A DNA stretch of 64,000 nt from Sphingomonadales bacterium. GTDB taxonomy: Bacteria > Pseudomonadota > Alphaproteobacteria > Sphingomonadales > Sphingomonadaceae. The notes under the pieces are model-generated. The model saw only the letters and a list, made by a program, of their open reading frames with translations. It searched no databases and was not told where the DNA came from. Position numbers and translations under genes: made by a program. The stretch covers positions 1 to 64,000 of the forward strand of contig JAAURJ010000001.1 in NCBI GenBank assembly GCA_012032285.1. The letters are read 5' to 3'. Shown in pieces: positions 18,740-29,491 of this stretch; within the stretch, counting starts at the first letter, position 1, and every line of letters begins with the position of its first letter.

Positions 18740-20338
18740 ATGGACACAGATCAAGGCATATTCATTGGTGCGGGCAGCGGCGGTGCGGACCCGCAATATT
18801 TGAACCTGAAACGGGCCAATCGCCACGGTTTGATTGCAGGCGCGACCGGCACGGGTAAAACCGTGACACTGCAAGGGCTGGTCGATAGCTTTTCCGCCGC
18901 CGGTGTGCCTGTGTTCGTTTCGGATGTGAAGGGTGATTTAAGCGGTCTTGCCATGCCCGGATCGGCGAACAACAAGCTGCATGAACCCTTTACCAAACGC
19001 GCCGCTGACATCGGCTATGCAGGTTATAATTATGCCGATAATCCAGTTGTTTTCTGGGATCTGTATGGCGAACAAGGGCATCCGGTTCGCACCACGATCA
19101 GCGAAATGGGACCGCTGCTGCTCGCCCGCATCTTGGGGTTGAATGACACACAGGAAGGCGTGCTGAACATTGCGTTCCGCGTCGCCGATGATCAGGGGCT
19201 GTTATTGCTTAACCTTGATGACCTGCAAGCCATGTTGATGTGGTGTAGCGAAAATAGCAGCCAGATTGCAGGCGAATATGGCCATGTTACCAAAGCCTCG
19301 GTCGGCTCTATCCAGCGGCAATTGCTGTCATTGGAAGATCAGGGGGGCGCAAAATTTTTCGGCGAACCGGCGCTGGAAATAACCGATTTTATCCAGGTGG
19401 ATGAAAAAGGACGCGGGCAGGTTAATGTTTTGGCGGCCGACAAATTGATGCTCAGTCCAAAGCTTTATGCGACATTCCTGCTATGGCTGCTTGCTGAATT
19501 GTTCGAAACCCTTCCCGAAGTGGGCGATCCTGATAAGCCGAAGCTGGTGTTCTTTTTTGACGAGGCGCATCTGTTGTTCGAAGACGCCCCCGACGCTCTG
19601 ATGCTGAAAGTGGAGCAGGTCGTCCGGCTGATCCGTTCCAAGGGCGTGGGCGTCTATTTCATCAGTCAGAATCCCATCGACATTCCAGAAAAAGTGGCGG
19701 GACAGCTCGGTAACCGGGTGCAGCACGCACTGCGCGCCTTTACCCCGCGCGATCAAAAAGCGATCAAGGCCGCCGCCGAAACATTCCGCATTAACCCCGA
19801 TCTGGATGTTGCGCAGGCGATTACCGAGCTGAAAACCGGTGAGGCATTGGTGTCGATGCTGATGGAGGATGGTGCCCCGTCAGTGGTGCAGCGCACCCTG
19901 ATCAAACCGCCCGCATCGCGCACCGGGCCGCTCGATAAAAAGGAACGGGCGATCATTCAGTCGATCAGCCCCTTTGTCGGTAAATATGACGAAGAAGTGG
20001 ACCGCGAAAGCGCCGAGGAAGTGCTGACGCAAAAGGCCGCCGATGCCGCCGAAACCGCTACAGAGGTCGCGGAAAAAGGCGAAGAGGAAGTCGGCAAGCG
20101 TGAACGTAAGTCCAGCTCCATCTGGGGCAAGGCCGCCTCCGCCGCCGCAGGAGCCGCTTTGTCGTCGGCCGGAGCCATGGCGGCAAGCGCAATGATGGGC
20201 AAGAAATCCCGCGCCAATCCCAAAGCCTCCGCCGCCAGCGCCGCAGCCGGCACTATTGCCACCGAAATCGGCAAAAGCTTTGGCTTTCCCGGCCTTGGCC
20301 GTTTCGCCCGCAACCTAATGGGCGGGTTGATGCGTTAA
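18740..20338 (+). CDS. HerA-like ATPase (DUF853 family)
   Basis: This 532-residue protein has Walker [14 protein letters not shown] (about residues 33-45), Walker [17 protein letters not shown] and the sensor-like [18 protein letters not shown], the pattern of the DUF853/HerA-C family of AAA-type ATPases related to FtsK/HerA pumps. After residue 440 there is a low-complexity Ala/Ser/Lys-rich tail ([23 protein letters not shown]) that could contact membrane or nucleic acid. The role of bacterial DUF853 proteins is not well defined; HerA itself is a DNA translocase in end resection. RBS-like AGGAG is present at 18726-18730. It stands alone between divergent bla and convergent queF. Confidence 0.85.
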   Translation: MDTDQGIFIGAGSGGADPQYLNLKRANRHGLIAGATGTGKTVTLQGLVDSFSAAGVPVFVSDVKGDLSGLAMPGSANNKLHEPFTKRAADIGYAGYNYADNPVVFWDLYGEQGHPVRTTISEMGPLLLARILGLNDTQEGVLNIAFRVADDQGLLLLNLDDLQAMLMWCSENSSQIAGEYGHVTKASVGSIQRQLLSLEDQGGAKFFGEPALEITDFIQVDEKGRGQVNVLAADKLMLSPKLYATFLLWLLAELFETLPEVGDPDKPKLVFFFDEAHLLFEDAPDALMLKVEQVVRLIRSKGVGVYFISQNPIDIPEKVAGQLGNRVQHALRAFTPRDQKAIKAAAETFRINPDLDVAQAITELKTGEALVSMLMEDGAPSVVQRTLIKPPASRTGPLDKKERAIIQSISPFVGKYDEEVDRESAEEVLTQKAADAAETATEVAEKGEEEVGKRERKSSSIWGKAASAAAGAALSSAGAMAASAMMGKKSRANPKASAASAAAGTIATEIGKSFGFPGLGRFARNLMGGLMR

Positions 20339-20387
20339 TATCAGCTTTCTAGGGCCTGACCCTAAATCGGGCGGTGGTGATAGGCGC

Positions 20388-20846
20388 TTACCCGCGCCCG
20401 CGATAGCCCGCCACGCCCTGATCGGGGATCCAAAGCCCCTTGGGCGGCTCGCCCGATTGCCAGAAGACATCGATCGGTATGCCGCCGCGGGGATACCAAT
20501 ATCCGCCAATACGCAACCAATGGGGCTTCATTTCGTTATAAAGACGCTGACCAATACCGACGGTGCAATCTTCGTGAAACGCCGCATGGTTGCGGAAACT
20601 GCCCAGAAAAAGCTTCAACGATTTGCTTTCGACAATGCTTTGGTCGGGGGCGTAATCAATCACCAGATGCGCAAAATCCGGCTGCGCCGTTACCGGGCAA
20701 AGCGAGGTGAATTCGGGGGCGGCAAAGCGGGTAAGATACAGCGTCCCCGGACGCGGATTGGGAACATAATCAAGCACGGCCTGTAGCGGGCTTTGCGGCA
20801 ACGGGCTATCCTTGCCCAGAAATTTTGGATTCGGTTGGTCTGTCAT
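20388..20846 (-). CDS. queF: NADPH-dependent 7-cyano-7-deazaguanine reductase
   Basis: QueF reduces preQ0 to preQ1 in queuosine tRNA modification. The 152-residue unimodular form is seen here: the catalytic Cys in FTSLCPVT (Cys50) forms the thioimide, ESKSLKLF (about 73-80) is the QueF signature that binds NADPH and substrate, and FHEDC follows. The C-terminal [16 protein letters not shown] is also conserved. It is a single gene, convergent with the HerA-like ATPase and next to tRNA-Leu. Other queuosine genes (queC, queD, queE, tgt) are not in the window. Confidence 0.93.
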   Translation of the reverse strand: MTDQPNPKFLGKDSPLPQSPLQAVLDYVPNPRPGTLYLTRFAAPEFTSLCPVTAQPDFAHLVIDYAPDQSIVESKSLKLFLGSFRNHAAFHEDCTVGIGQRLYNEMKPHWLRIGGYWYPRGGIPIDVFWQSGEPPKGLWIPDQGVAGYRGRG

Positions 20847-20904
20847 GCCGATGATTTATGCTGCAAATTGCGAAATAACAATGCCGGGAAATATGAACAA
20901 ACTA

Positions 20905-20990
20905 TGGTGCGGACGGCGGGACTCGAACCCGCACACCATTACTGATAACAGATTTTAAGTCTGTAGCGTCTACCATTTCGCCACGTCCGC
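20905..20990 (-). tRNA. tRNA-Leu (TAA)
   Basis: The reverse strand folds into a class II tRNA of 86 nt with encoded CCA: acceptor GCGGACG paired with CGTCCGC, anticodon stem ACAGA/TCTGT with loop CTTAAAA (anticodon TAA), a long variable arm and T arm GCGGG-TTCGAGT-CCCGC. It lies between queF and ihfB. Confidence 0.95.
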
Positions 20991-21089
20991 ATGGTGTTGG
21001 CTGCGAAACAATATATTGCTTTGCAGGTCAAGCCTATTGGCCAGAAAAATAAAAATAAGACCCGGAAATAGGCCCCATGCTGCGCAATA

Positions 21090-21368
21090 TCAGCTATTCA
21101 GCTGTTCGCGCACTTCTTTACCCGGCTTGAAATAGGGAACGCGCTTGGACGGCACATCCACCGATTCACCCGTGCGCGGGTTGCGCCCTTTGCGGGGGCT
21201 ACGCTCGCGGGTGGAAAAAGCACCAAAACCGCGTAGTTCAACACGTCCGCCATCGGCAAGCCTTTGGATAATCTGATTAAAGAACAGATCGACGATCCGC
21301 TCCACTTCTTCTGTTTTGAGATCCTGATTTTCGCTCTCAAGCTTTTTTACCAATTCGGATCGGATCAT
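21090..21368 (-). CDS. ihfB: Integration host factor subunit beta
   Basis: This 92-residue HU/IHF family protein begins MIRSELVKKLESENQDLK and contains VELRGFGAFSTRERSPRKGRNPRTGE, the DNA-intercalating arm with the conserved Arg-Asn-Pro tip. The MIRSEL start and the position directly downstream of rpsA identify it as the beta subunit. IHF bends DNA at specific sites for replication, recombination and transcription. The alpha subunit gene is not in the window. It follows rpsA by about 230 nt with a terminator between, so it probably has its own promoter. Confidence 0.92.
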   Translation of the reverse strand: MIRSELVKKLESENQDLKTEEVERIVDLFFNQIIQRLADGGRVELRGFGAFSTRERSPRKGRNPRTGESVDVPSKRVPYFKPGKEVREQLNS

Positions 21369-21541
21369 ATTCTTTCATCCCTCAAAAAATGACGAACCAT
21401 CTGTGCCTTCCGAAAAGCTGACATACCCCCATATGACAGCAAAGCACATAATAGAACTTAGACTCTTATTTTGGCAGACTATTTTGGATTTTACAATCCA
21501 AATGCACATTTCTTATGCCCGAAATGGTAAAGAAAATCATG

Positions 21542-21579
21542 AAAAAACCCGCCATGCACTTGGCATAGCGGGTTTTTTG
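21542..21579 (-). terminator. Rho-independent terminator after rpsA
   Basis: On the minus strand AAAAAACCCGC pairs with GCGGGTTTTTT around a short loop and ends in a T tract. The hairpin is nearly symmetric and could work in both directions. It lies about 20 nt after the rpsA stop. Confidence 0.85.
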
Positions 21580-21599
21580 CTTCACTTTGAAGCGGTTGC

Positions 21600-23297
21600 T
21601 TATTTTTCCTGCTTTTTGAGCGCCTCGCCCAAAATATCACCCAGCGATGCGCCGGAGTCGGAGGAACCATATTGTTCAACCGCTTGCTTCTCTTCGGCCA
21701 GTTGCAGCGCCTTGATTGAGAAATTCGGTTTTTTCGAACGGTCGAAACCGGCAACCATAACGTCGAATTTCTGTCCAACCTGGAAACGGTCGGGGCGTTG
21801 TTCGTCGCGGTCACGGCCCAAATCGCTGCGCTTGATAAAGCCGGTGACGCCGTCGTCACCCGCCTGCACCTCAAGACCGCCATCGCGCACTTCCAGAACG
21901 GTAACGGTAATGGTCGCACCTTTTTTCAGGCCGCTTGCCGAAGGAGCCGCAGAAGGCGCGCCTTTTTCAAGCTGTTTGATGCCAAGCGAAATCCGCTCTT
22001 TTTCGGCGTCAATATCAAGCACAATGGCTTTAACCATTTCACCCTTGCGGTGCAGGTGCAAGGCTTCTTCGCCCGAAATGCCCCATGCGATATCGGACAT
22101 ATGGACCATGCCGTCGACATCCCCGTCAAGGCCAATGAACAGGCCGAATTCGGTGGCATTTTTCACTTCACCCTCAACGGTCGAACCGACAGGGAATTTC
22201 TCTTCAAAGCTGGCCCATGGATTATCCTGAGCCTGTTTGAGGCCAAGCGAAATGCGGCGTTTTTCCATGTCGATATCGAGAACGACAACATCGACTTCCT
22301 GGCTGGTCGATACGATTTTGCCGGGATGGACATTTTTCTTGGTCCAGCTCATTTCGGAAACATGGACAAGGCCTTCTATACCGGCTTCCAGCTCGATAAA
22401 GGCACCATATTCGGTGATGTTGGTGACCGCACCGGTCAGTTTTGCACCCACCGGATATTTCTGCACCGCGGCATCCCACGGATCGGCTTCCAACTGCTTC
22501 ATGCCGAGCGAGATACGTTGTGTATCGCGGTTGATGCGGACGATCTGCACCTTCACCGTGTCGCCGATATTGATGATTTCGGATGGGTGGTTGATCCGCT
22601 TATAGCTGATGTCGGTGACATGGAGCAGGCCGTCAATACCGCCCAAGTCAACAAAGGCACCATAATCGGTGATATTTTTGACAACGCCTTCGATAACCTG
22701 ATTTTCTTCCAGATTCTGGATCAGGCCGCTGCGCTGTTCGGCGCGTGTTTCTTCGAGGATCGCGCGGCGCGATACAACGATATTGCCGCGCTTACGGTCC
22801 ATTTTCAGGATGACGAAAGGCTGCACAATATCCATCAGCGGGCCGACATCGCGCACGGGGCGCACATCAACCTGGCTGCCGGCAAAAGGCGACGGCGCGC
22901 CCAGATCAACGGTAAAGCCGCCTTTTACACGGCCAAAAATGGTGCCATCTACGCGGTTTTCGGCTTCAAATTCGCCTTCCAATACATCCCAAGCGGCTTC
23001 GCGGCGGGCGCGGTCGCGGCTCAGCATGGCTTCGCCGTTCATATTTTCAACACGGTCGACATAAACTTCAACTTCATCACCAACTTTCAATTCAGCCGGT
23101 TTGCCGGGCGAAGAAAATTCACGTAGCGCGACACGGCCTTCGGATTTCAGGCCCACGTCGATCGTAGCATGGTCATTGTCGATTGCGGTTACGGTGCCTT
23201 TTACGACGCGGCCTTCAAAGCCGCCATCGGCGCCGCCAAGTGATTCGTCGAGCATTGCCGCGAAATCATCACGGGTTGGGTTTGGCGAACTTGCCAT
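21600..23297 (-). CDS. rpsA: 30S ribosomal protein S1
   Basis: The 565-residue protein has six S1 (OB-fold) repeats, visible as repeating GxVKNITDYGAFVDLGGIDG and VHVSEMSWTKK-type segments with IDxExxRISLGxKQ ends. The first two repeats are the ribosome-binding ones, and the later ones bind mRNA. S1 recruits mRNAs to the 30S subunit. It lies in the conserved order aroA, cmk, rpsA, ihfB on the minus strand. About 230 nt separate it from cmk, and it is followed by a good terminator, so it can be transcribed alone. Length is as usual for alphaproteobacterial S1. Confidence 0.97.
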   Translation of the reverse strand: MASSPNPTRDDFAAMLDESLGGADGGFEGRVVKGTVTAIDNDHATIDVGLKSEGRVALREFSSPGKPAELKVGDEVEVYVDRVENMNGEAMLSRDRARREAAWDVLEGEFEAENRVDGTIFGRVKGGFTVDLGAPSPFAGSQVDVRPVRDVGPLMDIVQPFVILKMDRKRGNIVVSRRAILEETRAEQRSGLIQNLEENQVIEGVVKNITDYGAFVDLGGIDGLLHVTDISYKRINHPSEIINIGDTVKVQIVRINRDTQRISLGMKQLEADPWDAAVQKYPVGAKLTGAVTNITEYGAFIELEAGIEGLVHVSEMSWTKKNVHPGKIVSTSQEVDVVVLDIDMEKRRISLGLKQAQDNPWASFEEKFPVGSTVEGEVKNATEFGLFIGLDGDVDGMVHMSDIAWGISGEEALHLHRKGEMVKAIVLDIDAEKERISLGIKQLEKGAPSAAPSASGLKKGATITVTVLEVRDGGLEVQAGDDGVTGFIKRSDLGRDRDEQRPDRFQVGQKFDVMVAGFDRSKKPNFSIKALQLAEEKQAVEQYGSSDSGASLGDILGEALKKQEK

Positions 23298-23524
23298 AAA
23301 TTATGTTCCTTACTTACAATTTTTCCGGCCAGCCGGTTGGTTCCGGCGGTCTTTGACCGATAGGCCCAAATGACCGAATGTCACAAAGGCATTCATTAGG
23401 TTAAGCATAGGAAAACACAGCAGATTATCATAAACACAGCAAATAGCCGCCATTCTTTCCCTGCCGCGATGAGCCGGAAAAAAAGCTGCCCCATTTTGCG
23501 AGTGCGATGCGCCGGTTTCTGTTG

Positions 23525-24181
23525 TTAAACCTTGTTCGACCGGCTGCTTATCTGAGTGTTCACCAAGGCTATGGCCCGCTGAACGGCTTCGCCTATAGTC
23601 AAATCGCCAGTATCAAGCAAGAGCGCATCTTGCGCGGGTTTAAGCGGGGCATTGGTTCTGTTCTGGTCGCGTTCGTCCCGGGCGATTATGTCCGCCCATA
23701 TGGTTTCAAAAGAAACCTTCTCTCCCCGCTCCAGCATTTCGGCATAGCGGCGCTGCGCCCGGATATCCGCAGGCGCCGTTATGGAACAGTTTCGCATCGG
23801 CATCCGGCGCAATCACCGTGCCAATGTCGCGCCCGTCAAGCAGCGCGCCGCCCGGTTGCCTGGCAAAGGCCGCCTGCCGCTCTTTGAGCGCGGCACGGAC
23901 GGCGGGATGCACCGACACCCGGCTGGCCAGCCCGCCCACCGCTTCATTGCGCAGAGCCGGATCTTCCAGCAAGCGATCATCAAATCTGCACGCGGCGAGC
24001 GCATCGGCGGCGCTATCCGCATCGCCGCCATTCACCTGCACCTGCCGCCCAACCGCGCGGTAAAGCATCCCGGTGTCCAGATAGGGCAAGCCAAAATGCG
24101 CCGCCAACCTTTTGGCAATGGTGCCTTTTCCTGATGCAGTGGGTCGTCGACGGCGATGATTATTGAACGGCCCGTTTTCAT
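23525..24181 (-). CDS. cmk: Cytidylate kinase (two compensating frameshifts)
   Basis: Cmk phosphorylates CMP and dCMP. The corrected product of about 218 residues starts [21 protein letters not shown], with the P-loop, then [38 protein letters not shown], the [15 protein letters not shown] lid and [10 protein letters not shown] base is missing at about 24145, so the P-loop reads VDD instead of VDGPTASGKG, and an extra base occurs in the GG at 23783-23784 within KLFITAP. The shifts cancel, and the protein between them is fully conserved in its own frame. Because cmk is normally needed for growth, these look like sequence errors. The start lies only 7 nt after the stop of the upstream exported protein. 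Confidence 0.9.
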
Positions 24182-24188
24182 AGTATTT

Positions 24189-24740
24189 TCAAAAAGGATT
24201 CCATGCTTGAGCATAGATGTTAACAAGCTGATCTTTCCCGTTAAACTCAAATCCTATAAGGGCGTCATAATTATCATCAAATACAAAATCGCAACGGATG
24301 TGATCGGATAACTCTGTCTTTTTTCCGTTATCGGAACCATAGGCATAATCGCATTTCATATCCTTACCGCCGGAATATTCGCGGAATGCTGAAAGAACTT
24401 GTTTCTGTGAGCGGGCCAGACCGATGCCAAAAGCCTTTATGGGCCGGGTTGAAACTAAAGGGTCGATACTTATCGTCTTGCTATATAGGCCATCATAAAA
24501 ATCGTGCCGAACACCAGCCTTATCAATCAAAACGCCCGATTCTTCTTCATTATATGTGACGCCCTCAAGCTTGATCTCCCGCGCATCTTCTTCTTTCATG
24601 TCGAATGGGAAACGAGACATATCTTTGTCAATACGTTCAAGCAGGTCTGCGTCCTTCATCGAACCGGTTTGTGCAGAGCCTTGTGACGGCATAAGGATCA
24701 AGGCTGTGATAGATAAGATTGCACTGACTATAAATCTCAT
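24189..24740 (-). CDS. Exported protein of unknown function inside the aroA-cmk operon
   Basis: This 183-residue protein has a signal peptide (RFIVSAILSITALILMPSQGSA) and so is probably periplasmic. The mature part is rich in Asp, Lys and Tyr, with no cofactor motif I recognise. Cys residues at KCDYAYG and RCDFVFD could form a disulfide, and there is a GIGLARSQKQVLSAF segment. The base composition is more AT-rich than its neighbours, by eye. Its ATG overlaps the aroA stop (ATGA), and the cmk start follows by 7 nt, so it sits tightly inside an otherwise conserved aroA-cmk order. Function and origin are unknown. Confidence 0.7.
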   Translation of the reverse strand: MRFIVSAILSITALILMPSQGSAQTGSMKDADLLERIDKDMSRFPFDMKEEDAREIKLEGVTYNEEESGVLIDKAGVRHDFYDGLYSKTISIDPLVSTRPIKAFGIGLARSQKQVLSAFREYSGGKDMKCDYAYGSDNGKKTELSDHIRCDFVFDDNYDALIGFEFNGKDQLVNIYAQAWNPF

Positions 24741-26080
24741 AACCGCTCCCCTACAGCAGAAAATCCGGCCAACATCGCTTCAAATGTCGGAAAACTGGTT
24801 GCAATGGGGGACACATCATCGACCATAACCGCCGCCCGGCAATTTTGTGCTGCAATGGCAAAGCTCATGGCGATGCGGTGGTCAAGCGCACTGGTGATGG
24901 TTGCGCCGCCATCCAACGGTTCGCCGCCGCTGCCATCAATCACTAGGCCATCTTCGCGTTCCTCCACATTCGCGCCAATTGCGGTCAAGCCCGCCGCCAT
25001 CAGCGCGAGCCGGTCCGATTCCTTGACGCGCAGCTCATCCAGCCCGCTGGTTACCGTGCGCCCGCTGGCCATGCTGGCGGCGACGAAAAAGACGGGAAAT
25101 TCGTCAATCATACTAGGCGCAACATCGGCGGGCACCTCTATCCCTGTCAGCGCCGAATGGCGGGCGGTTATGTCGGCCACAGGCTCCCCGCCAACTTCGC
25201 GCTGATTGGTGTAAATAAGGTCCGCGCCCATAGCCTCCAGCATCTTGTAAATGCCGGTGCGCGTCGGGTTCATACCGACATTGCGCACGGTAATTTCGCT
25301 ACCCGGAGTGATCAGCGCGGCAACAACCGGAAAGGCGGCGCTGGACGGATCCCCGGGCACATCGATATTTTGCGGGCGCAGCTCCGCCTCGCCCATAAGG
25401 CGGATGGTGCGCACGCCGCCTGCACCGACCTCCACCGCCAAATCCGCGCCAAAACCGCGCAGCATCCGTTCGCTATGGTCGCGTGTGGGAACAGGTTCGA
25501 TCACTTCTGTAATGCCTGGCGTGTTCAGCCCGGCGAGCAAAACGGCGCTTTTCACCTGCGCACTGGCCACCGGCAGGCGGTAGCGGATCGGAACCGCAGG
25601 GCAAATGCCGCGCACCGTCAAAGGCAGGGTGCCGCCCGGGCTGCTGATAAATTCCGCGCCGATTTGCGACAAGGGATCAGACACCCGGCCCATAGGGCGT
25701 TTCGACAAAGAATCATCGCCGATGAAGGTCGCCTGTATGGCATGGCTAGCGACCAGCCCCATGAGCAGCCGTGTCGAGGTGCCGCTATTGCCCATATCAA
25801 GCGCCGTTTCGGGCTGCATCAATCCGCCGACACCGACGCCGTGGACGGTCCATACCCCGTCCGAACCGCGCTCTATATTCGCGCCCATGGCCCGCATAGC
25901 CGCGGCGGTTGACAGCACGTCTTCGCCCTCTAACAATCCAGCAATATTGCTTTTGCCTATCGCCAACGCGCTGAACATGATCGCACGGTGTGATATGGAT
26001 TTGTCGCCCGGCATACGGACATCGCCGCGAAGGGGGCCAGTGAAAATGAAGCTTTTGGATCGGGCATTATGTTCGGTCAT
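24737..26080 (-). CDS. aroA: EPSP synthase, class II type
   Basis: AroA makes 5-enolpyruvylshikimate 3-phosphate in aromatic amino acid synthesis. The product (about 447 residues from the ATG ending at 26078) resembles the Agrobacterium CP4 class II enzymes: GDKSISHRAIM, SLSKRPMGRVSDPL, RLPVASAQVKSAVLLAGLNTPG (split here by position), NVGMNPTRTG, DEFPVFFVAA, LRVKESDR and LDHRIAMSF. At the position where CP4 has the alanine linked to glyphosate insensitivity, the local motif here is GNSGTSTRL, with Gly. A GTG at 26128 is in frame upstream, but homologues start near MTEHNARSKSF. It heads the aroA, exported protein, cmk unit. Confidence 0.93.
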   Translation of the reverse strand: MTEHNARSKSFIFTGPLRGDVRMPGDKSISHRAIMFSALAIGKSNIAGLLEGEDVLSTAAAMRAMGANIERGSDGVWTVHGVGVGGLMQPETALDMGNSGTSTRLLMGLVASHAIQATFIGDDSLSKRPMGRVSDPLSQIGAEFISSPGGTLPLTVRGICPAVPIRYRLPVASAQVKSAVLLAGLNTPGITEVIEPVPTRDHSERMLRGFGADLAVEVGAGGVRTIRLMGEAELRPQNIDVPGDPSSAAFPVVAALITPGSEITVRNVGMNPTRTGIYKMLEAMGADLIYTNQREVGGEPVADITARHSALTGIEVPADVAPSMIDEFPVFFVAASMASGRTVTSGLDELRVKESDRLALMAAGLTAIGANVEEREDGLVIDGSGGEPLDGGATITSALDHRIAMSFAIAAQNCRAAVMVDDVSPIATSFPTFEAMLAGFSAVGERL

Positions 26081-26251
26081 GATGCGGGTGCTTTGCGGAT
26101 AGTCACGCGGCAAGTCAATCGGCTTCACGCCTGTTCAACGCTAAACTTTTGACAGCGCCGCTTTGCTGTGGCAATGGCGGCGCCAATATCGCGATTCACG
26201 CTTTGCCGTGGCGCATTTCATGGAATAAAAGACGAAGGACGAAAGCCCGAC

Positions 26252-26578
26252 ATGATTAAGGCTGAATGGGGAACCAAGCGCACTTGCCCGAAATGCGGCA
26301 TACGTTTTTACGATTTGGGTAAAGACGAGCCGGTGGAGTGCATCGAATGCGGCAACCAATGGACGCCAGAGCCGGTGCTGAAATCGAAACAGCCGCTGCC
26401 TTTTGAAGAGGTAGAGAAAAAAGGCGATGATGCCGATCTGGCGGCGGATGACGATCTCGACATTGATGTGGATGCCGTGGACGGCGATGATTCGCCCGAT
26501 AATGATGTCGATCTGGGCGGCGACGATGATTTGGGCGTGGCCAAAGCAGACGACGATGATAAAGCCGACGATACTTGA
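26252..26578 (+). CDS. TIGR02300 family zinc-ribbon protein with acidic tail
   Basis: The 108-residue protein begins MIKAEWGTKRTCPKCGIRFYDLGKD and has a second pair of cysteines in VECIECGNQW, a CxxC-CxxC zinc ribbon characteristic of the alphaproteobacterial TIGR02300 family (the RFYDL motif). Residues from about 65 on are almost entirely Asp, Glu, Gly and Ala (DDDLDIDVDAVDGDD). The role is unknown. It is divergent from aroA and lies immediately upstream of tRNA-Ala. Confidence 0.85.
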   Translation: MIKAEWGTKRTCPKCGIRFYDLGKDEPVECIECGNQWTPEPVLKSKQPLPFEEVEKKGDDADLAADDDLDIDVDAVDGDDSPDNDVDLGGDDDLGVAKADDDDKADDT

Positions 26579-26704
26579 TATATAAGCGGTAAGCGAGGCG
26601 GCGGCGAAAATCCGCTGCGTGTCATTTACCGCTTGCAAAATGGGATAAGCGGGCGCTAAAGGCGCATCGCATATAGTGCCGCGCTGTTTCGCCTCGGCAC
26701 AGAT

Positions 26705-26780
<76 letters not shown>

Positions 26781-26785
26781 GCCTT

Positions 26786-26851
26786 CGCCCTTTGGGCTTC
26801 GGCTGGCAAGCTAGCCGGGGCGCGATATAGGGCGGAGAGTTGTCCGCAGTA
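26786..26851. repeat. Direct repeat, copy 1 (left of GIY-YIG gene)
   Basis: About 66 bases matching 27126-27190 with few mismatches. The shared core is gggcttcggctggcaag, then agccggggcgcgatatag and ggcggagag. It contains an imperfect hairpin (GGCTGGC with GCTAGCC). Around it GCCTTCGCC (26781) and GGCGAAGGT (26857) form a longer inverted repeat. It starts beside the tRNA-Ala 3' end. Confidence 0.85.
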
Positions 26852-26877
26852 GCCTTGGCGAAGGTGGACCAACAGCA

Positions 26878-27123
26878 ATAAAAAACTATGTTTATATCTT
26901 GCAAAGCAATTCCCATCCTGATGAATTTTACACTGGGCTTTGCGAAAATCTTGAAAAGCGGTTAGCTGATCATAACCAAGGGAAATCAGCGCATACCTCA
27001 AAACACCGGCCTTGGCGGATAGTCTTTCATGCTTGGTTTGAGGACCCGGAAAGAGCAGTCGCATTTGAAAAATATCTTAAATCGGGTTCTGGCCGGGCGT
27101 TTGCATCAAAACGTCTTCGTTGA
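26878..27123 (+). CDS. GIY-YIG superfamily endonuclease, non-standard start
   Basis: The frame encodes about 81 residues of a minimal GIY-YIG nuclease: KNYVYILQSNSHPDEFYTGL (YVYIL and YTG are the two halves of the signature), the Arg in LEKRLADHNQG, HTSKHRPWRIVFH and the metal-binding Glu in FEKYLKSGSGRAFA. Related free-standing proteins include YhbQ/UPF0213. No ATG, GTG or TTG lies in frame before the YVYIL motif. The codon before KNYVYIL is ATA (26878), as if ATG had changed, and the next possible start is TTG at 26899, which would remove the first catalytic Tyr. The gene lies between two copies of a direct repeat, next to tRNA-Ala. It may be inactive or use a weak start. Confidence 0.8.
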   Translation: MKNYVYILQSNSHPDEFYTGLCENLEKRLADHNQGKSAHTSKHRPWRIVFHAWFEDPERAVAFEKYLKSGSGRAFASKRLR

Positions 27124-27125
27124 AT

Positions 27126-27190
27126 CGCCCTCGGGCTTCGGCTGGCAAGCCAGCCGGGGCGCGATATAGGGCGGAGAGCTGTCTGCTGTG
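27126..27190. repeat. Direct repeat, copy 2 (right of GIY-YIG gene)
   Basis: This copy begins four bases after the GIY-YIG stop and repeats the core of 26786-26851. It carries a perfect hairpin, CGGCTGGC with GCCAGCCG around AA. Unlike copy 1, it lacks the outer GGCGAAGG arm. Confidence 0.85.
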
Positions 27191-27254
27191 GGCATAAAAA
27201 CAAACATTGCGGACATATCATATGACTTTGCTGTGATTTGCAGCCTTGCACTGA

Positions 27255-29488
<2,234 letters not shown>

Positions 29489-29491
29489 GCA

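Noticed and set aside
20880-21090. Integration site at tRNA-Leu
   Set aside because: No integrase gene or direct repeat of the tRNA 3' end was found nearby.
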